Shown here piece after piece: positions 12,819 through 18,129 of a stretch of DNA of 18,129 bases. Numbering within the stretch: the first letter of the stretch is position 1; the number at the start of each line of letters is the position of its first letter. Origin of the DNA: Nanobdellota archaeon (GTDB lineage Archaea > Nanobdellota > Nanobdellia > Pacearchaeales > GW2011-AR1); NCBI GenBank assembly GCA_018901375.1, contig JAHIEP010000153.1:1-18129 (forward strand), read 5' to 3'. The notes below the pieces were generated by a model. The model searched no databases and was not told where the DNA came from. It saw only the letters and a list, made by a program, of their open reading frames with translations. The position numbers were made by a program, and so were the translations under genes.

Positions 12819-12900
12819 GCCCTCGTGGCATTACCAAATTTTTTGTTTAGCGAATAGCGGCCTTTCGGATAAAGCGAAGCGCCGAAAGGTAAACAAAAAT
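12819..12900. repeat. ~88-bp nested-hairpin intergenic element, copy C
   Basis: Outer stem 12840-12849 with 12890-12899 and inner stem 12861-12868 with 12882-12889. The loop holds GCGAAGC (12874-12880). The bulge matches copy A exactly. The 5' flank is a few nt shorter than in A and B. Confidence 0.92.
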
Positions 12901-12971
12901 ACAAAACAGCCAAGCTACAAAAAGCCAAAAGATAAACAAAAAACAAGAAGCCCTAGAAACCCTAACACAAA

Positions 12972-12979
12972 TTATTTAA
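12972..12979 (+). promoter_or_regulatory. TATA box of the micro-protein operon
   Basis: TTATTTAA is centred 26-27 nt before ATG 13002. Confidence 0.5.
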
Positions 12980-13001
12980 GCAACCCAAACCTATCAATAA
13001 A

Positions 13002-13094
13002 ATGAGCTACAAAACAAAAGAAATAATCGCAGCAATCTTCTTTGGTATCGTCCTAATAGCAACAATAAATTTAATTTACGTAATAATAACATGA
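13002..13094 (+). CDS. 30-aa single-span membrane micro-protein
   Basis: It begins MSYKTKEIIAAIFFGIV: a short basic N-terminus, then one hydrophobic segment of about 22 residues to the end (IIAAIFFGIVLIATINLIYVII). A TATA box 26-27 nt upstream supports a leaderless start, and the stop overlaps the next ATG (ATGA). There is no recognised family. Its size and topology suit a small subunit or regulator of a membrane complex. Confidence 0.5.
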   Translation: MSYKTKEIIAAIFFGIVLIATINLIYVIIT

Positions 13095-13174
13095 CCATCC
13101 CACAATTAATATTATGGGTAACACTCGGCATCGCTCTAGGAATCGGATTCATATGGCTACTCAACACCATCTAA
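13091..13174 (+). CDS. 27-aa single-span membrane micro-protein
   Basis: MTIPQLILWVTLGIALGIGF starts the peptide, followed by IWLLNTI. It is almost entirely one transmembrane segment with a small-residue face (G13, G17, G19), which could pack against another helix. It overlaps the preceding gene by 4 nt and precedes the next ATG by 1 nt, so tight coupling supports translation. No family is recognised. Confidence 0.5.
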   Translation: MTIPQLILWVTLGIALGIGFIWLLNTI

Positions 13175-13175
13175 A

Positions 13176-13391
13176 ATGAATCGCAAACTATTAAACGTCC
13201 TAATGAATTCTACACAAATATTCCTTCTAACAGCCGGCTTCATTGTCATCCTATATTTCTCATCGATTCTCTACACATCAAACTCTCAATACAATAGCCA
13301 AGAATTCCTGGCATCATATTTTATCCTCCTACTAACCCTAATCTATCAAATCCTAGACTCCTTACTCTACACCAAACTCCCTAACCCATAA
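13176..13391 (+). CDS. 71-aa membrane protein, two spans (hypothetical)
   Basis: Residues about 13-33 (QIFLLTAGFIVILYFSSILY) and 45-64 (LASYFILLLTLIYQILDSLL) are hydrophobic, separated by a polar Ser/Asn/Gln loop, with a basic N-terminus (MNRKLL). It is the third gene of a tightly packed micro-operon; the following IleRS gene has its own promoter. The function is unknown. Confidence 0.6.
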   Translation: MNRKLLNVLMNSTQIFLLTAGFIVILYFSSILYTSNSQYNSQEFLASYFILLLTLIYQILDSLLYTKLPNP

Positions 13392-13393
13392 AT

Positions 13394-13402
13394 CTTAAAT
13401 AA
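13394..13402 (+). promoter_or_regulatory. TATA box of ileS
   Basis: CTTAAATAA is centred 25 nt before ATG 13423. Confidence 0.55.
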
Positions 13403-13422
13403 CCCCTAAGCAATCTATTTCT

Positions 13423-16344
13423 ATGAGTAATATCAACGATCAAGAACTCCAAATCCTAAAATTCTGGAAAGACAAAAACATATTTGAAAAATCCCTAAAA
13501 CAAACAGAAAAAGGCAAACCCTACATCTTCTACGACGGCCCGCCTTTCGCAACCGGACTCCCTCACTACGGACACCTCCTAGCCTCGACGCTAAAAGACG
13601 TCTTCCCAAGATATTTCACAATGCAAGGCCGATACGTCCAGCGAAACTGGGGCTGGGACTGCCACGGACTTCCAGTAGAAAGCATCGCCGAAAAAGATTT
13701 GAAATTAAAATCAAAAGACGAAATAGAAAAAATGGGCGTCAAAAAATTCAACGACTACTGCCGAAGCAAAGTCCTAACCTACGCAAACGACTGGAAAAAA
13801 TACATCGACAGAATCGGCAGATGGGTCGACTGGGAAAACGGCTACAAAACAATGGACACAAACTACATCGAATCAGTCTGGTGGGCATTCAAATCTCTCT
13901 ACGAAAAAGGCTATCTCTACGAAGGCGAAAAAATCCTAATGTACTGCCCCCACTGCGCAACCCCTCTAGCAAAATCCGAAATAGCAATGGACAACTCATA
14001 CAAAATCGTAAAAGACCTAACAGTAACAGTAAAATTCAAATTTAAACCGACCACCAACCACCAACCACCAACCACCGAAAGCAAAGGTAAAACCTTTGCT
14101 TTGGCCTGGACCACAACCCCCTGGACCCTCCTCTCAAACCTAGCTCTAACAGTAAGCCCAAAACTCACATACGCATTCGTAAAAGATAAATCCGACGGCA
14201 ACACCTACCTTCTGGCAAAAGACCTAATCCAAAATTTCTACAAATCCGACGACGAATACACAATCACAAAAGAAGTAAAAGGCAAAGAACTCGAAGGACA
14301 AAAATACGAACCCCTATTTCCCTACTTCAAAGACAACCCAAACTCATTCCAATTCTTATTAGCAGATTTCGTAACCGCCGAAGACGGAACCGGAATCGTC
14401 CACACCGCCCCAGCATTCGGAGAAGATGACAACGCAATCTGCCGACAATACAAAATCCCGATGGTCCAGCCCGTAGACGAAAACGGAAAATTCACAAAAG
14501 AAGTAAAAGACTACACAGGCAAATTCATCCACGACACAAACGAACAAATCGTCATCGACTTAAAAAAATCAGGCAAAGCAATCAGCTCAAGAAAAATGGA
14601 ACACGAATATCCTTTCTGCTACCGATGCGACACAAAACTAATGTACCGAGCTCTCCCTGCCTGGTTCGTCAACATCCAAAAAATAAAAACCAAACTTCTA
14701 AAACTAAACCTAAAAATAAACTGGTTCCCCAACTATCTCAAAGAAGGCAGAATGCAACACAACATTTCAACCGCACCAGATTGGAACATCACAAGAAACA
14801 GATATTGGGCAACCGCAATCCCAATCTGGAAATCACCGTCGGGAAAAATAAAAGTACTAGGCTCAATAAAAGAATTAGAAAATTTAATGAACATCACCCC
14901 GAAACCCCGAAACCCCGAAACCCCGAAACCCCGAAATACCGAAACCCCGAAATACCGAGTCATAGACTTGCACAAAGATACCCTAGACAAAATCAAATTC
15001 ACAATAAACAAAGAAACCTACACAAGAATCCCCGAAGTCCTAGACTGCTGGTTCGAATCCGGAGCAATGACCTTCGCCCAATTTCACTACCCATTCGAAA
15101 ACAAAGACTACTTCGAAAAAAATTTCCCAGCACAATTCGTAGTCGAATACATCGGACAAACCCGAGCCTGGTTCTACTACATGATGACCCTATCCGCAAT
15201 CCTCTTCGACAAAATCCCTTTCGAGAACGTCCTAACAACCGGAACCATCATGGCAGAAGACGGACAAAAAATGTCAAAGTCCCTACAAAACTATCCAGAC
15301 CCACTCGAAGTCATAGAAAAATACGGAGCCGACACTCTAAGATTCTACATGTTAAGCTCGCCAGTCATGAACGCCGAAAACTCAAACTTCTCAGAAAAAA
15401 CCCTCGAAGAAACCTACAAAAAAATCACAATCCTACTCTACAACGTCTCAAATTTCTACCAAGACTACCAACAACCTTCGGACTTAGGACTTCGGACTTC
15501 GGACTCGACCATGGATCGCTGGATCATCTCAAGAACCGAAAATCTCAACCAAGAAATCCAAAAAAACCTCGAAGAATACAACACCGTAAAAGCCTGCGCC
15601 TTCACAAAAAAATACATCGACGACCTATCAACATGGTACATCCGAAACTCCAGAGACCGATTCAACGACGACGACAAAACCGCAAGAGAAACCCTGAGAT
15701 ACGTCCTAGAAAAAGTCACAAAAATCCTAGCCCCAATAATTCCATTTACAACCGAAAAAATATACCAAGACATCAACGGCAAAAACAAATCAGTCCATCT
15801 AGAAAAATACCCAAAATCCGAAACAAAACTAATAGACAAAAAACTAGAAGAACAAATGGAAACAATAAGAGAAATAGTATCTCAAGGATTAAGAGAAAGA
15901 GACAAAAATCAAATAAGCTTAAAATGGCCACTCGCAAAAGCAACAATATCCTCATCGATAAAATTATCAAAAGATATGCAAGAAATAATCAAAGAAGAAT
16001 TGAATGTAAAACAAATCGACCGACGACCGACGACCGACGACCGACGACCAGAAATATCTTTAGATATTTCTATCACCCCCGAACTAGAAGCCGAAGGATT
16101 CGCCAGAGAAATCTCAAGAAAAATTCAAGCATTAAGAAAAGAAGCAAACCTAATCAAATCGGACGAAATAGAATTAGAAATATCCTCGGACTTCGACGAC
16201 AAACTAAACTCCCAGCTCCCCTTCATCCAAGAAAGAGTCGGCGCAAAAACAATCTCACTAAACAAATCAACCAAGAAATTTAGTCACTGTCAAGAGGGAA
16301 AAATAAAAGACCTTCACTTCTCAATCCGACTCAATAAACTATAA
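13423..16344 (+). CDS. ileS: Isoleucyl-tRNA synthetase
   Basis: A 973-residue class I synthetase that charges tRNA-Ile. The HIGH motif appears as HYGH (H48-H51, in GLPHYGH) and KMSKS is K616-S620. Editing-domain (CP1) features include AWTTTPWTLLSN and GTGIVHTAPAFGEDD. Zinc-type pairs are CPHC near residue 175 and CYRCD near residue 405. WFESGAMTFAQFHYPFE and the C-terminal anticodon-binding region are present. Four separate tandem arrays are read in frame: residues about 209-218 (7-nt units), 492-513 (8-nt), 685-694 (7-nt) and 866-875 (7-nt). Each falls between conserved blocks, as linkers rich in T, P, D, R and N. All motifs are intact, so the enzyme tolerates them. The start is leaderless; a T6 run at 16362-16367 probably terminates transcription. 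Confidence 0.97.
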   Translation: MSNINDQELQILKFWKDKNIFEKSLKQTEKGKPYIFYDGPPFATGLPHYGHLLASTLKDVFPRYFTMQGRYVQRNWGWDCHGLPVESIAEKDLKLKSKDEIEKMGVKKFNDYCRSKVLTYANDWKKYIDRIGRWVDWENGYKTMDTNYIESVWWAFKSLYEKGYLYEGEKILMYCPHCATPLAKSEIAMDNSYKIVKDLTVTVKFKFKPTTNHQPPTTESKGKTFALAWTTTPWTLLSNLALTVSPKLTYAFVKDKSDGNTYLLAKDLIQNFYKSDDEYTITKEVKGKELEGQKYEPLFPYFKDNPNSFQFLLADFVTAEDGTGIVHTAPAFGEDDNAICRQYKIPMVQPVDENGKFTKEVKDYTGKFIHDTNEQIVIDLKKSGKAISSRKMEHEYPFCYRCDTKLMYRALPAWFVNIQKIKTKLLKLNLKINWFPNYLKEGRMQHNISTAPDWNITRNRYWATAIPIWKSPSGKIKVLGSIKELENLMNITPKPRNPETPKPRNTETPKYRVIDLHKDTLDKIKFTINKETYTRIPEVLDCWFESGAMTFAQFHYPFENKDYFEKNFPAQFVVEYIGQTRAWFYYMMTLSAILFDKIPFENVLTTGTIMAEDGQKMSKSLQNYPDPLEVIEKYGADTLRFYMLSSPVMNAENSNFSEKTLEETYKKITILLYNVSNFYQDYQQPSDLGLRTSDSTMDRWIISRTENLNQEIQKNLEEYNTVKACAFTKKYIDDLSTWYIRNSRDRFNDDDKTARETLRYVLEKVTKILAPIIPFTTEKIYQDINGKNKSVHLEKYPKSETKLIDKKLEEQMETIREIVSQGLRERDKNQISLKWPLAKATISSSIKLSKDMQEIIKEELNVKQIDRRPTTDDRRPEISLDISITPELEAEGFAREISRKIQALRKEANLIKSDEIELEISSDFDDKLNSQLPFIQERVGAKTISLNKSTKKFSHCQEGKIKDLHFSIRLNKL
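14047..14074. repeat. 7-nt array (CCAACCA)x4 in ileS, editing-domain region
   Basis: CCGACCA followed by three CCAACCA units. It encodes PTTNHQPPTT just before KTFALAWTTTPWT. Confidence 0.92.
14897..14960. repeat. 8-nt array (CCCCGAAA/TACCGAAA)x8 in ileS
   Basis: Five CCCCGAAA units, TACCGAAA, CCCCGAAA, then a diverged TACCGAGT. It encodes a Pro/Thr/Lys/Arg stretch (PKPRNPETPKPRNTETP). Same unit variants as the intergenic array at 429-500. Confidence 0.95.
15476..15503. repeat. 7-nt array (CTTCGGA)x4 in ileS
   Basis: CTTCGGA, CTTAGGA, CTTCGGA, CTTCGGA. It encodes SDLGLRTSDS at the junction to the anticodon-binding domain (TMDRWI). Confidence 0.9.
16020..16047. repeat. 7-nt array (CCGACGA)x4 in ileS C-terminal region
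   Basis: Four exact units encoding DRRPTTDDRR between the VKQI strand and EISLDIS. Confidence 0.93.
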
Positions 16345-16361
16345 CCAGCGTCGACAAAACC

Positions 16362-16367
16362 TTTTTT
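16362..16367 (+). terminator. T-tract terminator after ileS
   Basis: Six T residues 18 nt after the IleRS stop and before the TrmB promoter. Archaeal RNA polymerase ends at such runs without needing a hairpin. Confidence 0.4.
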
Positions 16368-16381
16368 CACTCCTCAACCCA

Positions 16382-16408
16382 GAAACATTTCAAAGAAACA
16401 TTTAAATA
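16382..16408 (+). promoter_or_regulatory. trmB promoter with direct repeats
   Basis: TATA TTTAAATA (16401-16408) is centred about 26 nt before ATG 16430. GAAACATTT occurs at 16382-16390 and 16395-16403, 13 nt apart and overlapping the TATA. This is a candidate autoregulatory site at the BRE/TATA. Confidence 0.5.
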
Positions 16409-16429
16409 CTAAACAACATTAAAATAACC

Positions 16430-17236
16430 ATGATAGTCAAAGAGGAATTTTTAAGTAGATTAAGAAAAATTTTCGACTTAAATCTCTACGAAGTAAAGGT
16501 ATGGACGGCGCTCCTATCCAGAGGAACCTCAACCGCAGGCGAACTATCTTCCATCTCCGACGTCCCACGTTCCCGAACATACGACATCCTAGAATCCCTA
16601 GAAAAGAAAGGTTTCATAGTAATGAAACTCGGAAAACCAATAAAATTCGTCGCACTAAAACCAGAAGAAGTAATCGAACGAGTAAAAAAGAATCTTCTAG
16701 TTAACGCAAGAGAAAAATCCAAGAGACTAGAAAAATTAAAAGGCGACGACGTCCTTGAAGAATTAACATCAATCTTCTCAGACGGAATCAAATTCGTAGA
16801 ACCAACCGATTTATCAGGTGCACTAAAAGGAAGACAGAACATCTACAACCATCTCGACATGTTAGTAAGAGAAGCCCAAAAAACAATCACATTAGTAACA
16901 ACAGCAGACGGACTAAGCCGAAAATTAGAATGCCTTCTACCCTCGATAGAAAAAGCAAAGAAGCGAGGAGTAACAATTAGAATTGCTGCTCCAATAAACG
17001 AAAGCAATATAAAAGTAGCAAAAGATTTCGCAAGAGTAGCAGAAGTCCGAGATGTAGAAGGACTAAGGGCACGTTTCATGATTATCGACAGCGAACAATT
17101 AATGTTCATGCTTCTAAACGACGAAGACGTCCACCCAACTTACGACGTAGGTGTCTGGCTAAACACAGAATTCTTCGCCCAAGCACTAGAAAGTCTATTC
17201 GAAATCGCTTGGAAAAATTTCAAGCAGATTAAGTAA
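16430..17236 (+). CDS. TrmB-family transcriptional regulator
   Basis: A 268-residue protein. Residues about 8-80 are the TrmB winged helix (LNLYEVKVWTALLSRGTSTAGELSSISDVPRSRTYDILESLEKKGFI). A charged, coiled-coil-like segment follows to about 110, then a C-terminal effector domain with a phospholipase-D-like fold (ITLVTTADGLSRKLECLLPSIEKAKKRGVTIRIAAPI). TrmB proteins bind promoters and respond to sugars or other metabolites; this short form lacks the large sugar-binding extension of the maltose regulators, so the ligand is unknown. It has its own leaderless promoter with direct repeats. Targets cannot be inferred from position. Confidence 0.9.
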   Translation: MIVKEEFLSRLRKIFDLNLYEVKVWTALLSRGTSTAGELSSISDVPRSRTYDILESLEKKGFIVMKLGKPIKFVALKPEEVIERVKKNLLVNAREKSKRLEKLKGDDVLEELTSIFSDGIKFVEPTDLSGALKGRQNIYNHLDMLVREAQKTITLVTTADGLSRKLECLLPSIEKAKKRGVTIRIAAPINESNIKVAKDFARVAEVRDVEGLRARFMIIDSEQLMFMLLNDEDVHPTYDVGVWLNTEFFAQALESLFEIAWKNFKQIK

Positions 17237-17240
17237 TTAA

Positions 17241-17254
17241 TTTTTTATTTATTT
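17241..17254 (+). terminator. T-rich terminator after trmB
   Basis: TTTTTTATTTATTT begins 4 nt after the TrmB stop. A 10-bp AT-rich inverted repeat follows (TTTCAAAAAA 17274-17283 with TTTTTTGAAA 17308-17317), between convergent genes. Confidence 0.55.
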
Positions 17255-17383
17255 CAAATTTATATAGTCACTTTTTCAAAAAACAATCTTCAATATATCT
17301 TTTAGTATTTTTTGAAATATCACCAAGTCTACAAAAATTAACCTCTACATCTCACCTCCCAAAACCAATCCACTCGCCAAGCC

Positions 17384-17450
17384 TCCACGAAGTGAGCTTT
17401 TCCACACCAGTGAGCCCTTCCACGAAGTGAGCTTTTCCAGCAAAGCTGAG
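17384..17450. repeat. Mini-hairpin array in the 3' flank of argS
   Basis: Four 17-18 nt units: CAC-GAA-GTG (17386-17394), CAC-CA-GTG (central copy), CAC-GAA-GTG again, and CAGC-AAA-GCTG (17438-17448). Each of the first three is followed by a GAGC linker. It ends exactly at the argS stop codon. Confidence 0.9.
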
Positions 17451-18129
17451 CTACATCTCCTCAAGCGTCTCAATCCCCAACAAATCCAACCCCTCCCCCA
17501 AACTCTCCTTAAACTTCCTTACAAGCGCAAGACGAAAACCCTCTTCATCAGAACCTAACACAGGACAAGCATGATAAAACCCATTAAACAGCGTCGCTAA
17601 ATCAAAACAATAATTAGCAACCAAATTCGGCGCCAAATTCTCATAAGCCTTAACAACAACCTCCCCAAACGAATCAATCTTCTTCAACAACCTAACCTCC
17701 ACCCCCTCAAAATTCTTCCGACTTCCGACTTCCGACTTCCGACTTCCGACTTTCCTAAGAATCGACGCCGCCCGAGCATACGAATACAACAAATAAGCCC
17801 CGGTATCTCCCTCAAAAGAAACGTCACTCTTCGGGTCAAAAATCATCGTCTTCCTCGCATCCTGTTTCAACATCGAATACTTTATCGAAGCAATCGCAAT
17901 CTTCATCGCCCTATCTTCCAACTCCCGAACACCAATGCTCCCAACACCTCGTTTAATGAGCCCCTTCTTCGCAATCTCCTTAACCTCCTCGCTAAAATCT
18001 GAATACAAAATATTCTTTCCAGTCCGAGAACTCATTTTACCCTCGGGAAACCGAACCATCCCTAAAGGCAAAACCCCATAACTCGCCGCCTCGCTCTCCA
18101 GCCCCATCAACTCCAGCGTCTTAACCAAC
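17451..18129 (-). CDS. argS: Arginyl-tRNA synthetase, C-terminal part (partial)
   Basis: The 226 codons at the window edge are open; the start lies outside. VKTLELMGLESEA precedes GMVRFPEGKMSSRTGKNIL, the ArgRS version of the class I KMSKS loop. After it comes the DALR anticodon-binding domain (YSYARAASILRK, AYENLAPNLVANYCFDLATLFNGFYHACPVL, ending LLGIETLEEM), the normal ArgRS C-terminus. A CTTCCGA array (17715-17749) is read as VGSRKSEVGSRK between the first and second DALR helices. The coding strand is G/T-rich. Confidence 0.96.
   Translation of the reverse strand, partial: LVKTLELMGLESEAASYGVLPLGMVRFPEGKMSSRTGKNILYSDFSEEVKEIAKKGLIKRGVGSIGVRELEDRAMKIAIASIKYSMLKQDARKTMIFDPKSDVSFEGDTGAYLLYSYARAASILRKVGSRKSEVGSRKNFEGVEVRLLKKIDSFGEVVVKAYENLAPNLVANYCFDLATLFNGFYHACPVLGSDEEGFRLALVRKFKESLGEGLDLLGIETLEEM
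17715..17749. repeat. 7-nt array (CTTCCGA)x5 in argS
   Basis: Five exact units (TCGGAAG on the coding strand), giving a Val/Gly/Ser/Arg/Lys insertion in the DALR domain. Confidence 0.94.

Larger units (their letters stand above)
12629..13001. other. 373-bp gene-free region with two hairpin elements
   Basis: No gene is seen. It contains hairpin-element copies B and C, a CCTAACA array between them, and the promoter of the micro-protein operon (TTATTTAA 12972-12979). Confidence 0.65.

Noticed and set aside
14625..16283. 552-codon open frame on the + strand overlapping ileS
   Set aside because: It is extremely rich in Arg, Lys, Asn, His and Pro with no domain, and lies fully inside the clear IleRS gene; the skewed base composition removes stops from this frame.

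Overview
The window reads as archaeal chromosome, most likely from a reduced-genome DPANN-type archaeon (Pacearchaeota/Woesearchaeota-like; the lineage is my inference). Support: TATA boxes centred about 25-27 nt upstream of start codons (leaderless transcripts), an intronless tRNA-Ser without encoded CCA, a diphthine synthase, a TrmB regulator, archaeal-type IleRS and ArgRS, a PC4-like ssDNA-binding protein and ferredoxin-dependent 2-oxoacid oxidation. The + strand is C- and A-rich whichever way genes point.

Layout. 1-1716 (minus): the start of an APC/cation-chloride-cotransporter-like permease, then an MFS transporter. 1797-2403 (plus): tRNA-Ser(GCU), a probable small RNA of three UUCG hairpins, and a PC4-like protein. 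2597-5208 (plus): a CYTH protein overlapping AMP-forming acetyl-CoA synthetase. 5572-5817 (minus): a small Cys-rich protein. 5934-9050 (plus): korA with a short leader ORF, korB, and a gamma-glutamylcyclotransferase-like gene. 9073-9519 (minus): a nucleotidyltransferase. 9580-11363 (minus): an overlapping VapB/VapC-TatD-helical protein operon. 11444-12628 (plus): a small membrane protein, a leader ORF and dph5. 13002-13391 (plus): three overlapping or abutting micro-membrane-protein genes. 13423-17236 (plus): IleRS and TrmB. 17451-18129 (minus): the 3' end of ArgRS.

Metabolically, acetyl-CoA synthetase and the KorAB 2-oxoacid:ferredoxin oxidoreductase both act at the acyl-CoA node. The remainder is mainly translation (IleRS, ArgRS, tRNA-Ser, diphthamide), regulation and small membrane proteins.

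The most unusual feature is a dense system of short repeats. (i) Arrays of tiny hairpins with 2-4 nt loops, dominated by GCGAAGC (18 exact copies, all on the + strand), sit mainly at gene 5' ends: before cyaB, in the N-termini of Acs and KorB, and as in-frame leader ORFs before korA and dph5. Both leader ORFs stop exactly 3 nt before the gene's ATG, and the last hairpin lies exactly 10 nt before it. (ii) 7- and 8-nt tandem arrays occur between genes and, in frame, inside essential enzymes (four in IleRS, one each in KorA and ArgRS). (iii) An ~88-bp element with conserved nested stems occurs three times between genes. Together these look like a spreading or maintained repeat system rather than ordinary simple-sequence noise.
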